From Hyphococcus sp. (GTDB taxonomy: Bacteria; Pseudomonadota; Alphaproteobacteria; Caulobacterales; Parvularculaceae), in assembly GCA_028285645.1 (NCBI GenBank), contig JANQOV010000094.1, positions 1 to 59,694 of the forward strand: a DNA stretch of 59,694 nucleotides, in the 5' to 3' direction. Shown here piece by piece: positions 52,838 to 59,694 of the stretch. The translations under genes were made by a program, and so were the position numbers. The first letter of the stretch is position 1. Every line of letters starts with the position of its first letter. The notes below the pieces were generated by a model that ran no database searches, was not told the DNA's origin, and saw nothing but the letters and a program-made list of their open reading frames with translations.

Positions 52838-55210
52838 TTAAAACGCGGCCTTGACTTCCACGAGCCAGTTCAAATCGTCAGCCCACCGCTGGAAATAGAC
52901 CGAAGGAAGCGAGTTCACTCGGTAGTCCTTGTTGGTGAGGTTGCGTCCGCTGAGCGAGATGCCGAAACGATCATTGAAGTCATAGCCGATATAGGCGTTC
53001 AACAATCCGTATCCCGGTTCAATGTCTTGCATTCCAAAAGCTGAGCCGAGGGCGTGATCGTCGATGTAGTTATACCCCAACGACATGGTGAGCCGCCCAG
53101 GGCCCAAGTCGGCGACGTAGGTACCGGTGATGTTGAAGTTGTAATCGGCGATGCGGATAAGGACGTTGTTCGTACCGGTAAAGTCGGCGACCGAGCCCGG
53201 AGAGCCCGCAGTAGCGCCCGCATTCAGCGGAACTCGCTCACCCGGCACAACGCCGTCTGTGATTTCCGCATCCTGAACACCCAAAAGTCCTGTCAACGTA
53301 AAGCCTTCAAGCGCTTCAGGCTCTAACACCAACTCTAGCTCGAGGCCTTTGATGACGACTTCCGGCAGATTGCTGAGATAGGTGTTGGTGCCGGGACCAT
53401 AGCCCGGCGTGACGACGACCTGGCTGAACTGAAAGTCTTCAATCTTCGACCGGAACAGCGCGAGATTGAACACCACCTGATTGTCAAAGAACGTATTCTT
53501 CGTACCGATTTCATACGCGGTTACACTCTCTGGATCATAATTCAGGAAATTATTATCGGGACACAGAATTTCATTCGGGGTAGCGTCGCCGTCGTCGGGC
53601 AAGCAGTTCGACTGGCCTTCCACCTGTTCGGATAACGTCCCGCGAATGGAAAAGCCGCCGGAGCGGAAACCTTCGGCCCGCGAAGCGTAGAGCAAGGTAT
53701 TGTCAAGCGCCTGCCAATCAATTGCAAAGCGCGTAATGACATCGTCAAACGAAACGCTGTCGTCAATCGGCGTTACGATCGGAACCGAAACGCCAGGCGC
53801 CGGCATCACGACAAAGTTGTTGGTGTAATCTTTCGACTCGTCGATATAGCGAACGCCAGCGGAGATGGTCAGGTTGTCGAAGAGTTCGTAGTCGAGATTG
53901 CCGAACAATGACCAGGAATCATTGTTTTCAGTAGCGTTCTGAAAGACCGCGCCATTGGTGTCCTGAAGGAAATCAATTTCGTGATCATAGTAATAAAAGC
54001 CAAGAAGGTAATCGAGCCGGCCGACATCGCCTGCGAGCCTGATTTCCTGGGTAAACTGCTTGTATTCCTGATCGCGCTGCGTGTGCAGTATGCCGCCGGT
54101 GGGCGCCAGCGCCAGATTGATGAGACCGGCCGGACATCCCGCCGCCCCAAGACAGGTGCCGTCAAAATCCTGCGCGACGAAATCTTCCGAGTCCAGATAG
54201 CCGGTAACGGAAACGAGTTCGCCAAGCGGCGTATCGAAGGTCAACGTCGCATTGAAAACATCAGTGTTCAACGCGCCTTCATCGTTGAAGTCATTGAGCA
54301 CTTCGCGCGGGCCAAGGCCGGCGAGGCTGCCGGTTTGCGCATTATATCCAGGTGTTAGAGTCAGGTCAGTCATCAAGGCTTGGCTGAAGAAGTTGGTCGT
54401 CAGGATATTGCCGTACTGAATAGGCGTGCCGCCGCTGTCGAGATCAAAGTGATCGTAGATGACCTGAACGTTGAGCCAGTCGGCCAAGTCATAATTCAGC
54501 GCCACATTGATCCCGTAATACCGGTAGCCGTCATCGGGATGACCGGTGAAGAGATTTTCCGTATAGCCATCGGTCTGGCGATAAACGCCGCCGACTTTGA
54601 GGCCGCCATTTTCGCCGAGCGGCGCATTGGCGACGCTCTTCAGAATAATCTCTTCGTTGGAGCCGTAGGCGGCTGATGCGCGAACGCCGAATTCCCGCGT
54701 TGGTTTTGTACGCGTGACGCTGACAACGCCGCCGGTAGTGTTCTTGCCAAAGAAGATGCCTTGCGGCCCGCGGCCGACTTCGACCTGCTCGACGTCGAAC
54801 GCATCGACAAGTTGCCCGGTGTTGGTGCCGAGGAAGAGCCCGTCCACGTTAACGCCAACCGCCGGGTTCTGGGTCTTTTCAACCTCAGAATAGCCTTGGC
54901 CGCGAATAAAGATCGCGCCGCCGCCGGGCACGGCCGTCGTCTCGCCGATAAAGGTGTTCGGTGCGAGACCCGTAAGATCGCGAATGTCACGCGGCTTGAT
55001 AATCTCGATTTTATCGCCGCCGATTGCCGTAACGGATATCGGCACCTCTTGGATGCTCTCCTCGCGCCGCGTACTCGTCACGATAATTCTATCGGGATCG
55101 CCGTTTTCTAGCGCTTCGTCTTGTGCGTTCGCTGTCGCCGTCAATGCGATGGTTGACGCGCTTAGCGCCAATGATCCTGCTAAAGAGCTTTTAATCAGTC
55201 GAAACATCAT
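52838..55210 (-). CDS. TonB-dependent receptor
   Basis: A 790-residue outer-membrane receptor. Start at 55210 with AGGGAGGGA before the ATG; the signal peptide ends ANA-QD. DRIIVTSTRREESIQEVPISVTAIGGDKIEIIKPRDIRDLTGLAPNTFIG is followed by FIRGQGYSEVEKTQNPAVGVNVDGLFLGTNTGQLVDAFDVEQVEVGRGPQGIFFGKNTTGGVVSV. The barrel ends WLVEVKAAF. The plug varies from the others (GRGPQGIFFGKN in place of LRGPQGTLYGRN), so ligand and partner may differ. Located between the SDR gene (divergent, 258 bp) and the alcohol dehydrogenase. Confidence 0.94.
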   Translation of the reverse strand: MMFRLIKSSLAGSLALSASTIALTATANAQDEALENGDPDRIIVTSTRREESIQEVPISVTAIGGDKIEIIKPRDIRDLTGLAPNTFIGETTAVPGGGAIFIRGQGYSEVEKTQNPAVGVNVDGLFLGTNTGQLVDAFDVEQVEVGRGPQGIFFGKNTTGGVVSVTRTKPTREFGVRASAAYGSNEEIILKSVANAPLGENGGLKVGGVYRQTDGYTENLFTGHPDDGYRYYGINVALNYDLADWLNVQVIYDHFDLDSGGTPIQYGNILTTNFFSQALMTDLTLTPGYNAQTGSLAGLGPREVLNDFNDEGALNTDVFNATLTFDTPLGELVSVTGYLDSEDFVAQDFDGTCLGAAGCPAGLINLALAPTGGILHTQRDQEYKQFTQEIRLAGDVGRLDYLLGFYYYDHEIDFLQDTNGAVFQNATENNDSWSLFGNLDYELFDNLTISAGVRYIDESKDYTNNFVVMPAPGVSVPIVTPIDDSVSFDDVITRFAIDWQALDNTLLYASRAEGFRSGGFSIRGTLSEQVEGQSNCLPDDGDATPNEILCPDNNFLNYDPESVTAYEIGTKNTFFDNQVVFNLALFRSKIEDFQFSQVVVTPGYGPGTNTYLSNLPEVVIKGLELELVLEPEALEGFTLTGLLGVQDAEITDGVVPGERVPLNAGATAGSPGSVADFTGTNNVLIRIADYNFNITGTYVADLGPGRLTMSLGYNYIDDHALGSAFGMQDIEPGYGLLNAYIGYDFNDRFGISLSGRNLTNKDYRVNSLPSVYFQRWADDLNWLVEVKAAF

Positions 55211-55468
55211 CAAATCCCTCCCTGCCAAATCCGTTTGATTTTTTAAGATTTCGGCATTTAAATTTTCGTTCCGTTCAAAAAAAAGTCAAGACTGTCTAAA
55301 ACAGATATACCTAACGGTTTTGGCAGTGTGGAGTAGATGGCACACTTAGGTAACGGGCAGGCGAAGCGTAAAGCGATACGACAGTCGATATAGAGCGACG
55401 CTTGTTGTGCGACGCAGCATCGCCGCTAACGATCGGTCGGCGCAACAGACAACATGAGGGAGCAGGCA

Positions 55469-56257
55469 ATGGGTAAACTGAGCAGTAAAGCTGCAATTGT
55501 TTTGGGCGTAGCCGGCGCCGGCAATATGGGGCAGACGATTGCGCGGCGCTTCGCTGAGGAAGGCGTGAAGGTTCTGGCAGCCGGGCGCCATGAGGACGAA
55601 CTCAATCGTCTTGCAACGGAGCTTAACGGCGCCTACGCGACTTGCGACATCACAAAACGATCAGACATTGATGCGATGTTTGCAAAATGCGTAGAGACAT
55701 TTGGCGGCGTCGACATTGCGGTTAACGCGACGGGATGGGGGCTGCTGGCGCCCTTTGCAGAAACTGCTGATGACGATCTTGAGAAAATGATCGCGCTGCA
55801 ATTCAAGGGACCTTTTCAGTTCATGCAAGCGGCGGTTTTGGCAATGCGTGAACATGGCGGCTCGATCATTCAGATTTCGTCGGCGACGGCGACCATCATG
55901 TTGGAAAATCACGCAGCTTACATGGGCACGAAAGCCGGCATTGATCATGTGGTGCGATGCGTTGCGAATGAGTTCGGCCAATACAATGTGCGCGCCAACT
56001 CCATTTCTCCCGGCCTTACCGAAACGCCAATGACCGCCGGCGCCATGGCGGCGCCCGGCCTCGAGGACGCGTTCAAAAAGGAATATCCGCTCGGACGTAT
56101 AGGGACATCCGATGACATTGCGGCTGCGGCGGTTTTTCTTGCCTCAGACGATTGCTTTATGACTGGGCAGAACTTGCAGGTAAACGGCGGCCTGACCTTG
56201 CGACGCAATCCGACCCAGTCGGAAATCGAAGCGGCGATAACCAAGGCGAGCGGTTAA
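55469..56257 (+). CDS. SDR-family oxidoreductase
   Basis: A 262-residue protein with GGGAG 6 nt before the ATG at 55469. The cofactor motif is the less usual GVAGAGNMGQTIA in place of TGxxxGIG. Catalytic Ser is in QISSATAT and YxxxK in AAYMGTKAGI. RANSISPGLTETPM and TGQNLQVNGG are typical of the SDR family. It likely oxidises a secondary alcohol. It is divergent from the TonB receptor (258 bp) and convergent with the next SDR (16 bp). Confidence 0.9.
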   Translation: MGKLSSKAAIVLGVAGAGNMGQTIARRFAEEGVKVLAAGRHEDELNRLATELNGAYATCDITKRSDIDAMFAKCVETFGGVDIAVNATGWGLLAPFAETADDDLEKMIALQFKGPFQFMQAAVLAMREHGGSIIQISSATATIMLENHAAYMGTKAGIDHVVRCVANEFGQYNVRANSISPGLTETPMTAGAMAAPGLEDAFKKEYPLGRIGTSDDIAAAAVFLASDDCFMTGQNLQVNGGLTLRRNPTQSEIEAAITKASG

Positions 56258-56273
56258 GGCTTGAACCTTGCCC

Positions 56274-57050
56274 TTAGAGAGTTTGTCCATCGTCGATTGT
56301 GAAGACCGAACCGGTAACGCCCCGCGCTGAATCGGACAGAAGAAAACAGACAAGGTGGTCAAGATCGCTCGGCGTCATGAGTCGCCGCCGCGGCCATTTG
56401 GCGATCTGTTTCTTGCCGCCTTCGGTTGCAAACCAGTTGCTGTTGAGTTCGGTCTCAATATAGCCGGGGCAGACCACGTTGACGTTAATGCCCGCATTCG
56501 CCCACTCTCGCGCAAGCACGCGGCCCATTTGCAGCACGCCGGCCTTGCTGGCGCTGTAAGCAGCGAGGCCTCCCTCGACGTGGCTTGCCGTAATCGAAGA
56601 AATGATAACAATCCGGCCGTGCTCGCGGTCCTTTGCGCCGGCGGCTTTCATGCGGCGCGCGCCTTCCCGGGCGGTCAAAAAAGCGCCAGTAAGATTAACG
56701 TCGAGGGTGCGCGCAAAGTCCGCAGCGGGAATATCAAGCGCCAATCCTTCAGCGGCCATGCCCGCATTCGCGAGCACGCTATCTATGGGGCCGAGTTGTC
56801 GTTCCGCTGCATCAAATGCGGCGATGGCGCTTGCTTCCTCGGAGACATCCAATTCAATCGCCGCGGCCCGCCCGCCCGCGTTTTCTATTTCTTCGCGCAA
56901 TGCTTCAAGGCGCTCTTTGCGCCGCGCGCAAAGAGCGACGGCCACGCCGGCCTCAGAAAAGACGCGTGCGAAATGGGCGCCCAGCCCGGAAGAGGCGCCA
57001 GTGATCAGCAATGTTCTGCCTGAAAGGTCGATAGCAAGGGGTGACGGCAT
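56274..57050 (-). CDS. SDR-family oxidoreductase (classical)
   Basis: A 258-residue classical SDR from the ATG at 57050: TLLITGASSGLGAHFARVF (TGxxxGxG), NAGMA, catalytic Ser in IISSITAS and YxxxK in AAYSASKAGVL, then NVVCPGYIETELN and TGSVFTIDDGQTL. The long-chain hydroxyacyl dehydrogenase branch is likely. Last gene of the minus-strand unit ligase-SnoaL-ABM-SDR; 40 bp after ABM. Confidence 0.93.
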   Translation of the reverse strand: MPSPLAIDLSGRTLLITGASSGLGAHFARVFSEAGVAVALCARRKERLEALREEIENAGGRAAAIELDVSEEASAIAAFDAAERQLGPIDSVLANAGMAAEGLALDIPAADFARTLDVNLTGAFLTAREGARRMKAAGAKDREHGRIVIISSITASHVEGGLAAYSASKAGVLQMGRVLAREWANAGINVNVVCPGYIETELNSNWFATEGGKKQIAKWPRRRLMTPSDLDHLVCFLLSDSARGVTGSVFTIDDGQTL

Positions 57051-57090
57051 GTCTGTCAATCAATCTTGCGGCTTAGCGCATTCATACACC

Positions 57091-57438
57091 TTATGGCGCG
57101 GAGAAGAAGTCCGCCCGCGGAACGCCTTCCGGATCATAAACAGGTTCTGCGTGGTCGACGCGATATTTTTTTGTCTCCGCCGCCAGAATGCCGATTTCCG
57201 CCAAATGCGCCGCCATGTTTTTGTAAGGCTCTGCGCTGAAATGGAAGGCGAGTTCTTTCTCGCCGGTCCATTCCTCAAAAACATGGATGCGCTGCGGATT
57301 GTAAGGATCAAGCGACCAGTCATAAGCGACGCATCCTGGCTCTTCCAGAGCGGCGCGAATAAAAGGCTCCGCCTCGCGCAAAGCCGTTTCGCGTTTTTCC
57401 GCAGCGACATCGATCGTGCCGGCGATCAAGATTGGCAT
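57091..57438 (-). CDS. ABM-domain protein
   Basis: A 115-residue protein; the start at 57438 has AAAGGAG 8 nt upstream. ILIAGTIDVAAEKRETALREAEPFIRAALEEPGCVAYDWSLDPYNPQRIHVFEEWTGEKELAFHFSAEPYKNM is a clear ABM domain (EPGC, VFExW). It is 13 bp after the SnoaL gene. It may aid an oxygenase or act on a quinol. Confidence 0.88.
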   Translation of the reverse strand: MPILIAGTIDVAAEKRETALREAEPFIRAALEEPGCVAYDWSLDPYNPQRIHVFEEWTGEKELAFHFSAEPYKNMAAHLAEIGILAAETKKYRVDHAEPVYDPEGVPRADFFSAP

Positions 57439-57451
57439 AAATGAAACTCCT

Positions 57452-57862
57452 TTATGCGGCGGCGTCATGAAGAATGCTGTAGGCACGCTTTGTAAAAACC
57501 CATGCGCCGCTTATTTTTTGCAATTGGTCGTGATAGGCGCCCTCGACCCGCCTGACTGCGTCGGCGCCGTTTTCGATGAGCGTTTCACGCACATAAACGC
57601 GCGCCGAGGCCCTGTCGCCGTCGACTTCGATGGCGCCGGGCGTTGCGCTGAAACCGACATAGGAAAACGTCGCCATGGCGCCCAGCCAGGTTTCGACAAT
57701 GGCGTCGCGACCGGTTACGATATGTCCCAGCAAGTCCCATTCAGCATTTTCGCTCCAGGTTGCGCGCCAGGCTTCGGCGTCGCGTCGGTGAACAGCATCA
57801 TTGTAACAGTCAATCAGTTCACGGATCGCCAGCCGATCCTCAATTGGCCCGGTAAACGCCAT
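57452..57862 (-). CDS. SnoaL-like (NTF2-fold) protein
   Basis: A 136-residue protein with IEDRLAIRELIDCYNDAVHRRDAEAWRATWSENAEWDLLGHIVTGRDAI at the start, the standard SnoaL_4 pattern, then RRVEGAYHDQLQKISGAWVFTKRAYSIL. The pattern is common among dehydratases and the small subunit of oxygenases. The ATG overlaps the ligase stop codon (ATGA, 57859-57862 on the minus strand), which shows translational coupling. Confidence 0.88.
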   Translation of the reverse strand: MAFTGPIEDRLAIRELIDCYNDAVHRRDAEAWRATWSENAEWDLLGHIVTGRDAIVETWLGAMATFSYVGFSATPGAIEVDGDRASARVYVRETLIENGADAVRRVEGAYHDQLQKISGAWVFTKRAYSILHDAAA

Positions 57863-59445
57863 CAATTCACCGCTCTTTCTTTGCCTTGCCAATATTTTTC
57901 ACGAAGTTCGCGACGTAAAATTTTGCCTGACGGGTTGCGCGGCAGCGCGTCAATGAAGTCGACTGATTTTGGGCATTTGTAAGATGCGATGCGCTCGCGG
58001 GCGAACGATATGATGTCGGCTTCCCTAAGAGGCGCATCTTCCTTTAAGACGACGCAGGCCTTTACTGCTTCGCCCCATTTTTCGTCGGGCACGCCGATCA
58101 CCGCCACATCAGCAATTTCGGGATGGCCGTAGATCGCGTTCTCGACTTCGGCGGGGTAAATATTCTCGCCGCCGGAAATGATCATGTCTTTCACCCGGTC
58201 GTGGATATAAACGTATCCATCTTCGTCGAGATACCCGGCGTCGCCGGTGCGCAGCCATCCGTCATCGGATAATGTCGCCGCGGTTGCGTCAGGCAGGTTC
58301 CAGTACTGCGTCATGTTCATGTCGGAGCGGGTTGCGATCTCGCCCACCGCGCGCGGCGGCAATCGTTTCCCCGCATCATCGAGAATAGCGACCTCAACGC
58401 CGGCGAGGGCTTTGCCGGCCGAGCGCATGCGTTCATTTCCATTCGGGTCGTGATCTTCCGGGGGCAGGGCGACAATTGTGCCGCTGGTCTCCGTCATACC
58501 GTACATTTGCACGAAGCCGCATTTAAAGACGTCCATGCATTGCTTGAGGAGTTCAAGCGGGATCGGCGAGGCGCCGTAAAGCATAAATTTAAGCGGTGAG
58601 AAATCGACGTCTTTCGCGCGCGGCTGATTCACAACAATCTGCATGGCGGCCGGCACCAGAAACAATTTCGAAATACGGTGCGCGTCGATGAAGTCGAGCA
58701 CCTTTAAGGGATCAAACTCGCGCATGACGACCCCGGTCGCGCCGTAGGAAAGGCCGGTAAGGCCCCACGCAGTGCCGCCGATATGAAAACACGGCATGGC
58801 GACCAGGCTGACGTCATCGGCTGTCCATCGGTTCCACTCAGGATTTTCATATTTTTGACTGCGCTCGTAAGAGGCGAGAAGCGCGCGATTGGAAATCACG
58901 GCGCCCTTTGGATGGCCTGTCGTGCCCGATGTATAAAGCTGCACCGCATCGTCTTCGCGAGTGCGCGCAATGCGCGGGTCGGCGTCGTCGAAGGCGTCGC
59001 GCCAGGAAACGTAAGTGAGTGGATCGCCCTTAATGGGCTCCATGGGAATGATTTTCCGGAGGGTTTTCAGTCGCGGCTGCAAGCGGTCAAGCAGCTCGAC
59101 GAATTCCGGGCCGATGAACAAAATGCGCGCGTCGGCGTCATTGAGAATATAAGCGATCTCCGGCGCGGCAAGGCGCCAATTCACCGGGCACATCACGCCG
59201 CCGGCTTTGGACGCGCCAATCAGGAGTTCGAAATAGCAGTGGGAATTTTTGCCAAGATATCCAATGCGCTCGCCCTCTTTCAAACCGAAACTGATGAGCG
59301 CATTCGCCGCTCTGCTGGCGTTTGCGTCGAATTCGGCGAAAGTGACCTGCTCGCCCTCAAACTTAAACGCAGCCTTGTCCGGTTGCGCGCCGGCCTGGCG
59401 GCGGGCGAAATCGGCAATGGTCGTTAGGTCCGCATCCGCCGACAT
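57862..59445 (-). CDS. AMP-dependent acyl-CoA ligase/synthetase
   Basis: A 527-residue ANL enzyme from the ATG at 59445. The AMP-binding motif YTSGTTGHPKGAV is at 171-183. YGMTETSG, TGDAGYLDEDGYVYIHDRVKDMIISGGENIYP and the catalytic Lys in PRNPSGKILRREL also fit. It activates a carboxylic acid (fatty, steroid side-chain or aromatic) to its CoA ester. First gene of a unit with SnoaL, ABM and SDR; divergent from a DUF35 gene (110 bp) whose relatives work with thiolases on such CoA esters. Confidence 0.94.
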   Translation of the reverse strand: MSADADLTTIADFARRQAGAQPDKAAFKFEGEQVTFAEFDANASRAANALISFGLKEGERIGYLGKNSHCYFELLIGASKAGGVMCPVNWRLAAPEIAYILNDADARILFIGPEFVELLDRLQPRLKTLRKIIPMEPIKGDPLTYVSWRDAFDDADPRIARTREDDAVQLYTSGTTGHPKGAVISNRALLASYERSQKYENPEWNRWTADDVSLVAMPCFHIGGTAWGLTGLSYGATGVVMREFDPLKVLDFIDAHRISKLFLVPAAMQIVVNQPRAKDVDFSPLKFMLYGASPIPLELLKQCMDVFKCGFVQMYGMTETSGTIVALPPEDHDPNGNERMRSAGKALAGVEVAILDDAGKRLPPRAVGEIATRSDMNMTQYWNLPDATAATLSDDGWLRTGDAGYLDEDGYVYIHDRVKDMIISGGENIYPAEVENAIYGHPEIADVAVIGVPDEKWGEAVKACVVLKEDAPLREADIISFARERIASYKCPKSVDFIDALPRNPSGKILRRELREKYWQGKERAVN

Positions 59446-59511
59446 GGATGGTTTGTCTCCCTGAATCGCATACCGTCCGACTGACTGGAAAAAATCAGAG
59501 GTGTCGTTTTT

Positions 59512-59525
59512 TACCGCAGACGGTA
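59512..59525. promoter_or_regulatory. Candidate operator in the ligase / DUF35 divergent region
   Basis: TACCGCAGACGGTA is a dyad of 5 bp arms with 4-nt spacer, in the 110-bp region between both genes. A related TACCGTCCG lies at 59471. TetR-type repressors often bind such sites; no regulator gene is nearby in the window. Confidence 0.45.
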
Positions 59526-59555
59526 TCACCGGGCTTTATTAATAGGGAAGCGTCC

Positions 59556-59694
59556 ATGCCCCTCATTTCTGATAGCTTACTCGATGAAAGCGGCGCGCGC
59601 CCAAGACTGATCGGCGGGCGCTCCAAGGTAACCGGCGAAATCGTTTTTCCGATGCCCGAGGGCGCTGATGCCGAGCGCTACGAGCCTGTGAAGT
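59556..59694 (+). CDS. DUF35 (Zn-ribbon/OB-fold) protein, truncated by window end
   Basis: Only the first 46 codons are in the window. Start ATG at 59556 follows AATAGGGAAG. The text MPLISDSLLDESGARPRLIGGR...TGEIVFPMPEG fits the N-terminus of OB-fold DUF35 proteins (PRLIGGRCxxCGxxxFP), but the zinc-ribbon cysteines are changed (SKVTGEIVF). DUF35 proteins form complexes with thiolases or MaoC-like hydratases in steroid and polyketide breakdown. It faces away from the acyl-CoA ligase. Confidence 0.7.
   Translation, partial: MPLISDSLLDESGARPRLIGGRSKVTGEIVFPMPEGADAERYEPVK

Noticed and set aside
56602-57444. 280-codon plus-strand frame
   Set aside because: Antisense to the SDR and ABM genes; no motif, no ribosome site.
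58783-59427. 214-codon plus-strand frame
   Set aside because: Antisense shadow of the acyl-CoA ligase.
1-59694. tRNA, rRNA, CRISPR, insertion sequence or prophage features
   Set aside because: None seen: no T-loop-like GGTTCGAATCC elements, no regular repeat-spacer arrays, no transposase or integrase frames.

Overview
The window looks like a chromosomal stretch of an aerobic, Gram-negative alphaproteobacterium. Hyphomonad-, parvularcula- or sphingomonad-like is my inference, from four TonB-dependent receptors of the 'RGPQGTLYGRNA' type plus one of another type, LigF-like glutathione transferases, a palindromic CTAGAGC intergenic repeat of an alphaproteobacterial kind, and Rcp1-type response regulators with PilZ proteins. 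There are no rRNA, tRNA, CRISPR, phage or IS features. It reads as two catabolic regions separated by a signalling block.

Region 1 (1-7.9 kb) is mixed: the end of a YfiR-like protein and its TonB receptor, a serine hydrolase split by an inserted four-repeat domain, a membrane-anchored SARP-like winged-helix/TPR protein, a predicted methyltransferase with a lipoprotein signal, and small GGCT- and VOC-fold proteins.

Region 2 (8.0-32.7 kb) is an aromatic meta-cleavage island. An IclR regulator faces mhpF-mhpE-mhpD type genes (acylating acetaldehyde dehydrogenase, 4-hydroxy-2-oxovalerate aldolase, hydratase). An opposing operon carries a C-C hydrolase (MhpC type), an MhpB-type extradiol dioxygenase, a second and unrelated VOC-fold extradiol dioxygenase, and WrbA. 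A GntR regulator, a Baeyer-Villiger monooxygenase, an atypical SDR and a GlcG-like protein follow. Then come TWO paralogous modules of TonB receptor plus lipoprotein substrate-binding protein: one with two GSTs, the other with an ABM protein, an MhpA-like hydroxylase and an AAHS-type MFS transporter, divergent from a second GntR regulator. A palindromic motif (core GCWAGCATGC) occurs in three divergent promoter regions (15.2-15.35, 18.03, 19.54 kb) and is the likely operator that ties uptake, ketone oxygenation and ring cleavage into one regulon.

Region 3 (32.8-41.7 kb) is a signalling block: a DUF5519 protein, two tandem-PilZ proteins, a REC-histidine kinase divergent from a REC-PAS-LuxR regulator, two near-identical Rcp1-type single-domain regulators, and a PilJ-sensor/PAS histidine kinase. 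It includes an AT-rich 750-bp gap with a duplicated 20-bp element.

Region 4 (42.0-59.7 kb) is a second catabolic region: an AbgT transporter, an AraC regulator, a TonB receptor, an anchored alpha/beta hydrolase and a spinster-type MFS; then a Rieske oxygenase alpha subunit, a Zn alcohol dehydrogenase and another TonB receptor; then SDRs, an ABM protein, a SnoaL-like protein and an acyl-CoA ligase, ending in a truncated DUF35 OB-fold gene. Substrates cannot be read from sequence alone; hydrophobic aromatic, terpenoid or steroid compounds are plausible.
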